From Rummeliibacillus sp963792445 (GTDB lineage Bacteria > Bacillota > Bacilli > Bacillales_A > Planococcaceae), in contig CAWBWO010000016.1 of assembly GCA_963792445.1 (NCBI GenBank), positions 1 to 64,000 of the forward strand: 64,000 nt of DNA. The letters run 5' to 3'. A program made the position numbers and the translations under genes. Below are positions 25,161 through 34,480 of this stretch, piece after piece; position 1 is the first letter of the stretch; every line of letters begins with the position of its first letter. The notes under the pieces are model-generated. The model was not told the origin of the DNA and did no database searches. It was given only the letters and a program-made list of their open reading frames with translations.

Positions 25161-25311
25161 AGCCGCTTCAGCGCCAATGTAGTTATCGGCTTTACGCGCC
25201 AGCCCTCGAGGGTGCACAGGATGCGTACCCGATAGCCGTTGCCACAGGATGTAGACGTTTCTTAGGCTTTCATTCCTTGAGTAAACGAGCCGCGTTCAGC
25301 ACTTATGTGGT
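25161..25311. repeat. GC-rich intergenic repeat-like element
   Basis: About 150 bases of clearly higher GC than the surroundings, with no reading frame. AGCCGCTTCAGCGCCAATGT at 25161 recurs imperfectly as AGCCGCGTTCAGCACTTATGT at 25288, a 127-base period, so the element looks like one repeat unit plus the start of a second. Inside are the palindrome CCCTCGAGGG, the complementary TATCGG / CCGATA, and CACAGGATG twice (25215 and 25243). The form suggests a dispersed intergenic repeat. Whether other copies exist outside this window is unknown. Confidence 0.55.
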
Positions 25312-25350
25312 AAAATAACAGGGATTAGTTTGTAAAGGAAGATGCCAAGT

Positions 25351-25908
25351 ATGAAGCTAATTATTGGCCTGGGAAACCCTGGGAGAGAATATGAGCATAC
25401 ACACCATAATGTTGGATTTGATACAATTGATTTATTAGCAGAAAAATGGGGCATTGCGTTAAATCAACAAAAATTTAATGCCATGTATGGTACAGTCCAT
25501 CGCCCAGAAGGAAAAGTAATGCTGATGAAGCCTCTTACATATATGAACTTATCTGGGGAAGCCGTACGCCCTATGATGGACTACTACGATATTGAGGTAG
25601 AAGATATTGTCGTTATTTATGATGATTTAGATTTAGAAAAAGGCAAATTACGCCTACGCCAAAAAGGTAGTGCAGGCGGTCATAACGGTATTAAATCATT
25701 GATTCAACACGTTGGTACACAAAATTTTAATCGTATTCGTATCGGAATAAGCCGTCCACCAGCAGGTATGAAGGTTCCGGATTATGTACTTTCGAGATTT
25801 TCAAAAGATGAACAACCGTTAATGAAAGAAGCATTTGATCGTGCAACGCAGGCGTGTGAATACTGGCTAGAGAAACCATTTGCAGAAGTGATGAATCGTT
25901 TTAACTAA
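25351..25908 (+). CDS. pth: Peptidyl-tRNA hydrolase
   Basis: Releases tRNA from stalled peptidyl-tRNA. The 185-residue protein starts MKLIIGLGNPGREYEHTHHN, containing the Asn and His (HHNVGFD) of the active site. It also keeps KPLTYMNLSG near residues 52-61 and GSAGGHNGIKSLIQ near 107-120. The start at 25351 is preferred over ATG 25342 because AAAGGA lies only one base before the latter. In B. subtilis it is known as spoVC and lies in the same place upstream of fin and mfd. Confidence 0.96.
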   Translation: MKLIIGLGNPGREYEHTHHNVGFDTIDLLAEKWGIALNQQKFNAMYGTVHRPEGKVMLMKPLTYMNLSGEAVRPMMDYYDIEVEDIVVIYDDLDLEKGKLRLRQKGSAGGHNGIKSLIQHVGTQNFNRIRIGISRPPAGMKVPDYVLSRFSKDEQPLMKEAFDRATQACEYWLEKPFAEVMNRFN

Positions 25909-25967
25909 AAGAGTAAGCATAAAAAGGCCAAAAGCTGTCTATACTTTTTATAAAGGGAGGCATGTTT

Positions 25968-26195
25968 ATGGCTATTCGTTACAGATGTCGTCATTGCAAC
26001 ACGGAGATAGGCGTATTGCCATTTGATTCTGAAGAAAGTATTCGTAAACTTCATCAACTAAATGAACAAGATGCTAAAGAATTTATCCGTCATGAGCAAA
26101 ATGGAGACAAAACAGTAGAAAGTATTTGTGAACATTGCGAAGACTCACTAAAGAAGTTCCCAAATTATTATGCATTAAAAAATTGGTTACAGTAA
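25968..26195 (+). CDS. fin: Anti-sigma-F factor Fin
   Basis: Fin (YabK) is a small zinc-binding protein that binds RNA polymerase and helps the forespore switch from sigma-F to sigma-G. The 75-residue protein (from ATG 25968) has two CxxC pairs, CRHC near residues 6-9 and CEHC near 52-55, the expected zinc ligands. An ATG at 25962 is too close to the GGGAGG site. Its position between pth and mfd is as in B. subtilis. A compact terminator follows. Confidence 0.93.
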   Translation: MAIRYRCRHCNTEIGVLPFDSEESIRKLHQLNEQDAKEFIRHEQNGDKTVESICEHCEDSLKKFPNYYALKNWLQ

Positions 26196-26199
26196 ATTG

Positions 26200-26231
26200 C
26201 TTTGGCGCATTCGCGTCCAAGGCCTTTTTCT
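26200..26231 (+). terminator. Intrinsic terminator between fin and mfd
   Basis: CTTTGGCGC pairs with GCGTCCAAGG around ATTC with one bulged T, followed by CCTTTTTC. Confidence 0.75.
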
Positions 26232-26280
26232 GTATATTCTAATAAATAAGGTAGTATTTGTTTTAAGAGGGGAGGCCATT

Positions 26281-29200
26281 ATGGAATTATTACGTCAATT
26301 ATTAACCAAGGATTCACATGTACAAAGATTATTAGAGGACATTAAAAATCGAGAAGATGCCCAATTAATTACGGGACTTTCCGGAAGTGCAAGACCAGCG
26401 TTTTTAGACACGATTTATGATTATATAAATAAACCCATTTACATAATTTCGCCTAATTTACTGCAAGCGCAAAAAATGTTTGATGACTTAGTAAAACTTA
26501 TTGGTGAAGACTATGTTCACTATTATCCAGCTGATGAGTTTATTGCTGTAGACATGTCCATTGCAAGTCCGGAATTACGTGCTGGTCGTATTGAAACATT
26601 AGATCATATGCTACATCAACAAAAAGGTGTTTATATCATCCCGGTTGCCGGTATGCGTAAAGTTATGGCTCCAAGGGAAGTATGGCTTACTTTACATCTG
26701 AATGTTGCAGTAGGTGAAGAGATTAATGTCGAAGAATGGCTGCAAAAATTAGTAACAATGGGTTATACGAGAAGTCAAATGGTTACTACACCGGGTGAAT
26801 TTGCTTTACGGGGAGGCATTTTAGATATTTACCCTCCGTATGTTGAAAACCCGTTCCGTATTGAATTATTTGATACAGAAGTCGATTCTATTCGTACATT
26901 TTCAGCGGATGATCAACGTTCCATTGATAAACAAGAGCGATTAAATATTTTACCTGCTTCTGAATTTGTATTAACTAAAGAACAACGTCTAAGTTTCGCG
27001 AAAAAGTTAGAAGATGCACTTTCAGATAGTTTGAAAAAGGTGAAAAAGAAGGAAATCCAAGAACAACTATATCAACACGTACAATCCGATATAGAATTAC
27101 TTAAGCAAGGCGAACTACCTGAATATGCAAACCGCTATGGTTCTCTCTTATATGATAAACCATCGTTTTTAGGGGATTACTTTGCCAAAGATGGCCTTGT
27201 TGTATATGACGAGCTTGGAAGAATTCAAGAAGTAATGGAAGCATGGGAAAAAGAAGAAAATGAATGGTTTTTATCCCTTATTGAAGAAGGCAAAATGGTA
27301 CATGCAGTAAAGCCATCTTATTCTCTAAAAGAAATTATGGCCATGATTCATCTACCTGCTATATACTTTGCGTTGTTTGCAAGAACCTTTGCTGGGATTC
27401 GCTTTACGAAGACAACAAGCTTTTCTTGTAAACCTATGCAACACTTCCATGGTCAAATGCCGCTACTTAAAAGTGAAGTAGAACGGTGGGAACAGGGGAA
27501 ATTCACAGTACTCTTTGTAACAGAAGATGAGAAACGTCTACCAACTATTCAAACAACTTTGGAAGATTACGATATTCATATACAAATTGGCAAACCGCAA
27601 GAAGAGGGCATTTTTGCAATTACAGGCAAACTATCTGCAGGGTTTGAATTACCATTGCAACGCTTAGCGATTGTAACTGAGGAGGAACTTTTTAAACAAA
27701 AGCCAAAGAAAAAAAGTCGTCCTCAAAAAATGACAAATGCCGAACGAATTAAAAGTTATACAGAGATAAAACCTGGTGATTATGTCGTACATGTTCATCA
27801 TGGGATTGGTAAATATATTGGTATTGAAACACTTGAAGTCAACGGTAAGCACAAAGATTATCTACATATTCGCTATCGTGCGGATGATAAACTTTATGTT
27901 CCAGTAGATCAAATAGACTTAATCCAAAAATACGTAGGCTCAGAAGATAAAGAGCCTAAGCTTCATAAACTGGGTGGAGCAGAATGGAAGAAAACGAAAA
28001 GTAAAGTTTCCTCTGCGGTTCAAGATATTGCAGATGATCTTATTAAGTTATATGCAAAGCGTGAAGCGGAAAAAGGGTTTGCCTTTTCTCCTGATGGGGA
28101 TGAGCAACGTGCCTTTGAGGAAGCGTTCCCATACGAAGAGACAGAGGACCAATTACGAACCATACAAGAAGTTAAGATTGATATGGAAAAAGAACGCCCA
28201 ATGGACCGTCTTGTATGTGGTGATGTTGGATATGGTAAAACAGAAGTGGCCATACGTGCAGCATTTAAAGCCATTTTGGATGGCAAACAAGTAGCTTTTT
28301 TAGTGCCAACAACGATTTTGGCACAACAGCATTTCGAAACGCTTCAAGAAAGATTCCAAGATCAAGCTATATCAATTGGATTGTTGAGCCGCTTCCGTAC
28401 ACGTAAGCAACAAAACGAAACAATAAAGGGTTTAAAAGATGGTACCGTTGATATTGTTGTCGGTACTCATCGTCTATTATCAAAAGATGTAGTTTATAAA
28501 GACCTTGGCTTGCTTGTAGTAGATGAAGAACAACGCTTTGGCGTAACACATAAGGAAAAAATTAAACAGTTAAAAACAAATGTTGATGTATTAACATTAA
28601 CAGCTACACCAATTCCCAGAACTCTGCATATGTCGATGGTTGGGGTACGTGATTTATCTGTTATTGAGACACCACCAGCAAATCGTTTCCCAGTGCAAAC
28701 TTATGTGATGGAACATAATGGGGCATTAGTGCGTGAAGCGATTGAACGTGAAATCTCACGTGGGGGGCAAATATTCTATTTACACAATCGTGTGGATGAC
28801 ATGGCAAAAAAAGTAGAAGAAATCCAAATGCTTGTGCCAGATGCAAGGGTTGGCTTTGCACATGGCCGAATGTCAGAGTCTGAACTTGAATCTGTTATTA
28901 TACAATTTTTGGATGGAGAGTATGATGTTCTAGTTACAACGACCATTATTGAAACAGGTATTGATATTCCAAATGTTAATACATTGATTGTAAATAATGC
29001 GGATCGTATGGGGTTATCCCAGCTCTATCAATTGCGTGGACGTGTTGGTCGTTCAAACCGAGTTGCATATGCTTACTTCATGTATCAACGAGATAAAGTG
29101 CTAACAGAAGTTGCAGAACAACGTCTGCAAGCTGTAAAAGAATTTACAGAACTTGGTTCAGGATTTAAGATTGCTATGCGAGACTTATCAATCCGTGGAG

Positions 29201-29805
29201 CAGGTAATTTACTAGGTTCTCAACAACATGGCTTTATCGATTCAGTAGGGTTCGATTTATACTCTCAAATGCTTGAAGAAGCTATTGCTGAACGCCAAAC
29301 AGGTGAGAAGAAAGAAGAAGAAAAAGAAATTGAAGTTTTACTTCCATATGATGCATATATTCCCGATGCATATATTCCTGATGGATATCAAAAAATTCAA
29401 ATGTATAAGCGCATAAAAGGAATGGATCAAGAGGAAGATTACTTTGAAATTATTGATGAGTTACAAGACCGATTTGGAAATCTACCACCGGAGACAGAGC
29501 GTCTGTTACGCATTGCTCGAATAAAAGTTTGGGCAAAACTTGTAGATGTAGATTCCATCAAAACCAAAAATAAAATAATTACCATTGATATTTCGGAAGA
29601 AGGGACTGCAAAACTTGATGGTGGCAAAATTGTGTCAGATTCAATGCAGTTTGGTCGTGCAGTAGGATTCAAATTAGAAGGACAAAGGCTTATTTTAACA
29701 ATTGATGAGAAAAAAGTGGAGCAACAATCAACGTTTGATATTTTAGAATCACTGATGAAAATACTACCAGATGCAATTCGTGAAAAGGCGGAGCAAAAAG
29801 ACTAA
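26281..29805 (+). CDS. mfd: Transcription-repair coupling factor
   Basis: Mfd pushes stalled RNA polymerase off damaged DNA and recruits UvrA. From ATG 26281 (after GGGAGG) the protein is 1174 residues; an in-frame extension to 26197 has no ribosome site. The UvrB-like module covers about residues 1-350 (FALRGGILDIYPPY near 176-189). The polymerase-interacting domain (PGDYVVHVHHGIGKYIG) lies near 498-514. The RecG-like motor has Walker A GDVGYGKTE near 649-657 and DEEQ near 749-752. The C-terminal domain ends the protein. No damage is visible over 3.5 kb. Confidence 0.98.
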   Translation: MELLRQLLTKDSHVQRLLEDIKNREDAQLITGLSGSARPAFLDTIYDYINKPIYIISPNLLQAQKMFDDLVKLIGEDYVHYYPADEFIAVDMSIASPELRAGRIETLDHMLHQQKGVYIIPVAGMRKVMAPREVWLTLHLNVAVGEEINVEEWLQKLVTMGYTRSQMVTTPGEFALRGGILDIYPPYVENPFRIELFDTEVDSIRTFSADDQRSIDKQERLNILPASEFVLTKEQRLSFAKKLEDALSDSLKKVKKKEIQEQLYQHVQSDIELLKQGELPEYANRYGSLLYDKPSFLGDYFAKDGLVVYDELGRIQEVMEAWEKEENEWFLSLIEEGKMVHAVKPSYSLKEIMAMIHLPAIYFALFARTFAGIRFTKTTSFSCKPMQHFHGQMPLLKSEVERWEQGKFTVLFVTEDEKRLPTIQTTLEDYDIHIQIGKPQEEGIFAITGKLSAGFELPLQRLAIVTEEELFKQKPKKKSRPQKMTNAERIKSYTEIKPGDYVVHVHHGIGKYIGIETLEVNGKHKDYLHIRYRADDKLYVPVDQIDLIQKYVGSEDKEPKLHKLGGAEWKKTKSKVSSAVQDIADDLIKLYAKREAEKGFAFSPDGDEQRAFEEAFPYEETEDQLRTIQEVKIDMEKERPMDRLVCGDVGYGKTEVAIRAAFKAILDGKQVAFLVPTTILAQQHFETLQERFQDQAISIGLLSRFRTRKQQNETIKGLKDGTVDIVVGTHRLLSKDVVYKDLGLLVVDEEQRFGVTHKEKIKQLKTNVDVLTLTATPIPRTLHMSMVGVRDLSVIETPPANRFPVQTYVMEHNGALVREAIEREISRGGQIFYLHNRVDDMAKKVEEIQMLVPDARVGFAHGRMSESELESVIIQFLDGEYDVLVTTTIIETGIDIPNVNTLIVNNADRMGLSQLYQLRGRVGRSNRVAYAYFMYQRDKVLTEVAEQRLQAVKEFTELGSGFKIAMRDLSIRGAGNLLGSQQHGFIDSVGFDLYSQMLEEAIAERQTGEKKEEEKEIEVLLPYDAYIPDAYIPDGYQKIQMYKRIKGMDQEEDYFEIIDELQDRFGNLPPETERLLRIARIKVWAKLVDVDSIKTKNKIITIDISEEGTAKLDGGKIVSDSMQFGRAVGFKLEGQRLILTIDEKKVEQQSTFDILESLMKILPDAIREKAEQKD

Positions 29806-29815
29806 TTATTGTCAT

Positions 29816-29845
29816 GTATATTTTTTCCGTGAATACACCATACTA
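29816..29845 (+). promoter_or_regulatory. spoVT sigma-G promoter
   Basis: GTATA, 18-base spacer, CATACTA; both boxes match the sigma-G patterns GHATR and CATNHTA perfectly. B. subtilis spoVT is a known sigma-G gene. A TGTCGAA sequence at 29869-29875 matches a 0A box but is probably chance. Confidence 0.8.
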
Positions 29846-29890
29846 GCGACAAGTACCATTTTGAAATTTGTCGAAAGTGAGGCAACACGA

Positions 29891-30427
29891 ATGAAAGCAA
29901 CAGGCATTGTACGTCGAATAGATGATTTGGGACGTGTAGTAATCCCGAAAGAAATCCGAAGAACTTTACGCATTCGTGAAGGCGATCCGTTAGAAATATT
30001 TACTGATCGTGAAGGCGAAATCATCTTAAAAAAATATTCTCCAATTAATGAGTTAAGTGATTTTGCCCTTTCATATGTAGATACATTATTTGATACATTG
30101 GGTACAAGTGCACTTATTAGTGATCGCGACGAGATTATCGCAGTAGCAGGAGTCTCAAAAAAGGATTATATGCATCGTCAAATATCCTCTTTTGCAGAAG
30201 ACTGTATTTTACAGCGAACAATTCTAGTGGAAAAGCATGAAAACTCAATAGAAATTGTACCTGGCCAAATCGAGCAGATAAAATCCTATTGTATTGCACC
30301 AATTATCGTTGCAGGAGATGCGATAGGGGCTGTCTATATCTTATCGAAGATGCATTTTATTGGCGATACAGAACAAAAAGTAGCAGAGACAGCAGCACAC
30401 TTTTTAGCAAAACAAATGGAAGATTAA
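29891..30427 (+). CDS. spoVT: Stage V sporulation transcription regulator SpoVT
   Basis: Forespore regulator that tunes sigma-G genes. From ATG 29891 it is 178 residues, as in B. subtilis. Residues 1-50 form an AbrB-like domain (MKATGIVRRIDDLGRVVIPK), and the remainder is a GAF domain that may bind a ligand. A longer frame from 29771 overlaps mfd and is not supported. It follows mfd as in B. subtilis, and an imperfect terminator ends the unit. Confidence 0.97.
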   Translation: MKATGIVRRIDDLGRVVIPKEIRRTLRIREGDPLEIFTDREGEIILKKYSPINELSDFALSYVDTLFDTLGTSALISDRDEIIAVAGVSKKDYMHRQISSFAEDCILQRTILVEKHENSIEIVPGQIEQIKSYCIAPIIVAGDAIGAVYILSKMHFIGDTEQKVAETAAHFLAKQMED

Positions 30428-30433
30428 TTAGAA

Positions 30434-30485
30434 AAGACCATTCAACTGTTGATATACGATCAATAGAGAATGGCCTTTTTTTTCG
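30434..30485 (+). terminator. Intrinsic terminator after spoVT
   Basis: AGACCATTC pairs with GAATGGCCT with one mismatch; an inner TTGAT / ATCAA extends it, followed by a T8 run. Confidence 0.8.
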
Positions 30486-30565
30486 GGCTCGTTTTAAGAC
30501 TTAAGTTAGTATGCTATACTGTTGTAAAATTGCAATTAATGAATTAAATAGGAAAGAGGATGGTC

Positions 30566-32183
30566 ATGTCCGGAAAATGGGGGATGAAAGTTTACTTAAA
30601 GGGAGTTGCATTGCTTACTGTAGCTGCCCTTTTTGTGAAGATATTAAGCATGGTTTACCGTGTGCCATTTCAGAACTTAGTGGGAGACCATGGTTTTTAT
30701 ATTTACCAGCAAGTATATCCCTTTATAGCTCTATTTGTTACGTGGACATCTAGTGGCCTTGCTGTAGCAATCTCTAAAATGCTAGCTGACTTAGAAAAAA
30801 GTAATCGACAAAATCAAAGATCTATTGTGTTACGAACGATATTTCACTTTTTAACATTACTTTCAATCATTTGTTTTATTATATTGTTTTTTGGCGCTCC
30901 CCTTTTTGCTTATTTAATGGGGGATAGGCAACTTGCTGGGTTATTAAGGATCGGTGCATTTGTTGTATTTTGTATGCCATTACTAGCTATCTACAAAGGG
31001 ATTTTCCAGTCAACAGGCACAATGCAACCAGTTGCATATGCTCAAGTAGTAGAACAATCTGTTCGGGTCGCTGTTATTTTAGGTGGAACATGGATCATTA
31101 TGTCCATGACAGAGTCCTTATATGACGTCGGTAAAGTAGCAGTGGGTGGAACAGTTGTAGGTGAGTTAGCTGGAATTTTATTATTAACATGGTATATGAA
31201 AAAGCACCCATTTGACAGGGCAAAGGTAAACCTACAAGTAAATTCAAATTTAGCAAAATGGCCAATACTTAAAAAGTTATTGATCTTGAGTATTAGTGTT
31301 AGTATGAGCAGTTTAGTATCGCTTGTGTTTCAATTAGTGGACTCATTTACTATATATAGTGCATTAAAAGAATCAGGGTTGTCATCTATAGAGGCAATGG
31401 AGACAAAAGGAATATATGACCGTGGCCAACCTTTAGTGCAAGTAGGACTCGTCATTGCATCTTCACTTTCACTCGCTATTGTGCCACTTATTGCACATGC
31501 ATCAAAAAGAAAAGATGGACATAATGTGGATCGATTTATAAAGCTAACGTATCGCACCTCTTTATTATTTGGTATAGCTGCAGCGGTGGGACTTAATACT
31601 TGTTATGCCAAATGTGAACATAACGCTATTTGAAACTGCTGACTTATCAAATGTACTATCTGTTTTTGTATTACAGATTGTTTGGCTTTCATTAATTATG
31701 ACATTAACAGCGATGCTTCAGGGCTTAGATCGATTGAAAATACCTGCACTATTATTAATTTTAGGAGTCATCGTTAAAATGTTTTGTAATAAGCTATTTA
31801 TAATGACTTTAGGTATTGAAGGTGCAGCGTGGGCTGGAAACTTGGGGCTTATTGTAACGACAGTTGGACTTATTTGGTATTTCAAAAAGACTAAGCGTAT
31901 TCGCTTTGCAACAAATCATTTTTATAGTGGTGTGGCATTTGCTACGCTTTTGATGGGAATTTTTGTATTATTATTTACGATTCTTGTTGAACCGATTATT
32001 TTTCCTTCAACACATGCGCGAATACGTGCGTTGATCCTGTGTCTATTAAAAGCAGGAATTGGTGCCTTTGTCTTTTTAACAACCATCACTAAGTTAAAAG
32101 TGCTATCTGTTAGAGATTGGTATCTATTGCCTTTAGGCAGACGCATGGCCAATTATCAGCTTTTTTTACATCGAAAAAAATAA
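30566..32183 (+). pseudogene. spoVB: Stage V sporulation protein B (MATE/MurJ-like flippase), single-base frameshift
   Basis: SpoVB is a polytopic membrane protein of the oligosaccharidyl-lipid flippase superfamily needed for spore cortex. The first part runs from ATG 30566 (seven bases after GGAAAGAGG), with several membrane spans (LLTVAALFVKILSM, LTLLSIICFIILFFGAPLF). It goes out of frame near 31595. The second part continues with MPNVNITLFETADLSNVL and further spans to 32183. Removing one A at 31595-31596 joins them as AAVGLILVMPNVN and gives about 538 residues, the expected length. Both sides are intact, so an indel error or recent mutation is likely. Confidence 0.88.
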
Positions 32184-32202
32184 ACAAAAATAGGTGAACA
32201 AT

Positions 32203-33675
32203 ATGAATCAACTTACAATTATTGGTTTAGGCGCGGGAGACTTTGAACAGCTACCAATTGGCGTCTATCGGAAATTAAAACAAGCAAAGAAAATATGTGT
32301 ACGTACAAAAGAACATGCAGTATTAGACGAATTAGCAAATGAGGGGATTGAGTTTGAGAGTTTTGATGCAATCTATGAAAAACATGATGACTTTCTTCCG
32401 GTTTACCAAGAAATCGTGGCAACATTACTTAAAATTGTAGAAACAGAAGATGTCGTTTATGCGGTACCAGGTCACCCTTTAATGGCTGAGATGACAGTTC
32501 AACTTCTGATACAAGCAGAAAAAGAAGGAAAGGTACTTCTAAAAATTGAAGGTGGCCAAAGTTTCTTAGATGCTGTATTTGGTGCTCTTCGAATCGATCC
32601 AATTGAAGGTTTTGAATTGGTCAATGGTACCACATTCTCTATTCATCAAGTCAATATGTATAAGCATTTACTGATTGCACAAGTTTACGACCAAATTAGT
32701 GCTTCAGAAGTCAAACTGACATTGTTAGAAAAGTATCAGCCAGACTATCCTGTTACCATTGTGACAGCTGCAGGATCAAAAGATGAGAAAATTCTTACTG
32801 TCCCATTATATGAATTGGATCGTGTGGCTGAAATAAATAATCTAACGACAGTATACGTTCCACCTATAGAGAAGAAAGAGGATGCACTACGCGAATGGTC
32901 TACATTCCGTGATATTATTTCAATTTTGCGTAGTCCAGAAGGTTGTCCATGGGATCGTGCACAAACACATGAAAGTTTAAAACGTTATATGTTAGAAGAA
33001 GTTCATGAATTTTTACAAGCGATTGATGAACAAGATGATGAACATATGATTGAAGAACTTGGCGATGTATTGTTGCAAGTATTTTTACAAGCTCAAATTG
33101 CGGAAGACTCAGGATATTGGAATTTAGAAGATATTTTAGAAAGTGTTGCTGGGAAAATGATTCGACGCCATCCTCATGTTTTTGGAAACGTTGAGGTAAA
33201 TAGCGTAGAAGATGTGAATGAGAACTGGGAAAAGATCAAGAAAAAAGAACATGAACATCAAGATGGTCAAGCTGAACCTCTGTTAAAAGGGGAATATCGT
33301 GCAACTTCATCATTGCAAACTTCTTATAATTATCAACGTAGAGCAGCAAAAGTTGGGTTTGAATGGCCAACTATTGAAGGTGTTTGGGACAAAGTAGAAG
33401 AAGAGTGGAAAGAGTTCCGTCAAGAAGTAGAAAACGGAACACAAGAAACGAGACTTGATGAATTTGGTGATGTATTATTTACACTTGTTAATTTAGCACG
33501 GGTTTACAAAATTTCCGCTGAAGATGCAATGCTTCATGCGAATACTAAATTTGCTAAGAGATTTGGCTATGTTGAACAACAAGTCATGGCAGGAAAAAAA
33601 GATTTTAAAGAATATTCGTTAGAAGAACTAGATCAATTTTGGCAAGAAGCGAAACAAGGAGAAAAGAGGATATAG
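32203..33675 (+). CDS. mazG: Bifunctional methyltransferase/nucleotide pyrophosphohydrolase YabN (MazG)
   Basis: A 490-residue two-domain protein. Residues 1-220 form a SAM-dependent tetrapyrrole-methylase-like domain (GLGAGDFEQLP, VYAVPGHPLMAE) of unknown substrate. Residues about 225-490 are MazG, which hydrolyses nucleoside triphosphates to clear damaged ones. MazG landmarks are GCPWDRAQTHESL, EELGDVLLQVFLQAQIAED and the second repeat LDEFGDVLFTLVNLAR. ATG 32203 has AGGTG six bases upstream; GTG 32194 is possible but poorer. It is followed two bases later by rqcP, suggesting co-translation. Confidence 0.95.
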   Translation: MNQLTIIGLGAGDFEQLPIGVYRKLKQAKKICVRTKEHAVLDELANEGIEFESFDAIYEKHDDFLPVYQEIVATLLKIVETEDVVYAVPGHPLMAEMTVQLLIQAEKEGKVLLKIEGGQSFLDAVFGALRIDPIEGFELVNGTTFSIHQVNMYKHLLIAQVYDQISASEVKLTLLEKYQPDYPVTIVTAAGSKDEKILTVPLYELDRVAEINNLTTVYVPPIEKKEDALREWSTFRDIISILRSPEGCPWDRAQTHESLKRYMLEEVHEFLQAIDEQDDEHMIEELGDVLLQVFLQAQIAEDSGYWNLEDILESVAGKMIRRHPHVFGNVEVNSVEDVNENWEKIKKKEHEHQDGQAEPLLKGEYRATSSLQTSYNYQRRAAKVGFEWPTIEGVWDKVEEEWKEFRQEVENGTQETRLDEFGDVLFTLVNLARVYKISAEDAMLHANTKFAKRFGYVEQQVMAGKKDFKEYSLEELDQFWQEAKQGEKRI

Positions 33676-33677
33676 TT

Positions 33678-33968
33678 ATGAGACTAGATAAATTTTTGAA
33701 AATTTCCCGATTAATTAAACGCCGTACACTAGCAAAAGAAGTGGCAGTCCAAGGTCGTATTACGATAAATGGAAAAGTAGTCAAAGCGAGCAGTGCTGTA
33801 AAAGTGGGAGACGAATTAGCTATTCGCTTTGGACAAAAAATAGTAACAGTACGTGTAGAAGAGCTGAAGGATATCGTCCGCAAAGAGGATGCAGCAAATA
33901 TGTACACAATCTTAAAAGAAGAAAAACTAGATAGAATCGAACCTGAATTCATTGATGATGAAGATTAA
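33678..33968 (+). CDS. rqcP: Ribosome-associated quality-control protein RqcP (S4 domain)
   Basis: RqcP (YabO) binds stalled 50S subunits with RqcH and supports C-terminal alanine tailing of stalled nascent chains. The 96-residue protein starts MRLDKFLKISRLIKRRTLAK, a typical S4 RNA-binding fold, with INGKVVKASSAVKVGD near residues 33-48. ATG 33678 is chosen because it gives the family start; the upstream in-frame ATG 33639 is inside mazG. The C-terminal tail is acidic. A strong terminator follows. Confidence 0.95.
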   Translation: MRLDKFLKISRLIKRRTLAKEVAVQGRITINGKVVKASSAVKVGDELAIRFGQKIVTVRVEELKDIVRKEDAANMYTILKEEKLDRIEPEFIDDED

Positions 33969-33983
33969 GCAATAAACAAAAGG

Positions 33984-34024
33984 AACGCAAGAATAGTCAA
34001 CAACTACACATTCTTGCGTTTTTT
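33984..34024 (+). terminator. Intrinsic terminator after rqcP
   Basis: AACGCAAGAAT pairs perfectly with ATTCTTGCGTT, followed by T-run. Confidence 0.93.
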
Positions 34025-34121
34025 GGTACTTATTTTTCTAACGTATTTATATAGGGTATTGTTGTTTAGAATTTAGCATACTGTCGCTAAGAAGACGATT
34101 CTTTTATTTTTCACTTCATCT

Positions 34122-34150
34122 TCATATTTTAGAATGTCCAAGCATATAGT
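34122..34150 (+). promoter_or_regulatory. yabP-yabQ sigma-E promoter
   Basis: TCATATT, 14-base spacer, CATATAGT. The -35 fits KMATATT perfectly and the -10 fits CATACAMT at six of eight. B. subtilis yabP and yabQ are mother-cell sigma-E genes. Confidence 0.7.
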
Positions 34151-34180
34151 TAATGGACAGGACAAGGAGGGGAATAGAAG

Positions 34181-34480
34181 ATGACATTTCAACAGGATAA
34201 CGCGACTTATACAATTCCAACAGGAGATCACTTATTAACCGTTCGAAATCGTAAAAGAATGGATGTTACATCTGTAAAATCAATTGAACGTTTTGATCAA
34301 GAGGAGTTTTTAGTACTCACCTCTCAAGGGCATTTGCAAATTCGTGGCGAAGAATTAAGAATTGTACATTTAGATGTAGATAAGGGGTTACTTACATTAG
34401 AAGGCACTGTAAAAACCCTACAATATGATGAAGAGGACAGTGGACTATCGCGCGGAATTTTGCATAAATTATTTGGATGA
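34181..34480 (+). CDS. yabP: Sporulation protein YabP
   Basis: A 99-residue protein of the YabP/YqfC family, made in the mother cell and needed for spore cortex formation; its biochemical role is unknown. Family features visible are RNRKRMDVTSVKSIERFD near residues 21-38 and LTSQGHLQIRGEELRI near 43-58. ATG 34181 follows AAGGAGGGG. Its stop overlaps the yabQ start by four bases (ATGA). A sigma-E promoter lies 30 bases upstream. Confidence 0.94.
   Translation: MTFQQDNATYTIPTGDHLLTVRNRKRMDVTSVKSIERFDQEEFLVLTSQGHLQIRGEELRIVHLDVDKGLLTLEGTVKTLQYDEEDSGLSRGILHKLFG

Noticed and set aside
29869..29875. 0A box TGTCGAA before spoVT
   Set aside because: A single match without a partner box, downstream of a convincing sigma-G promoter; probably chance.
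31605..32183. Second half of spoVB as a separate gene
   Set aside because: It lacks a ribosome site and its sequence continues SpoVB directly after a one-base shift.
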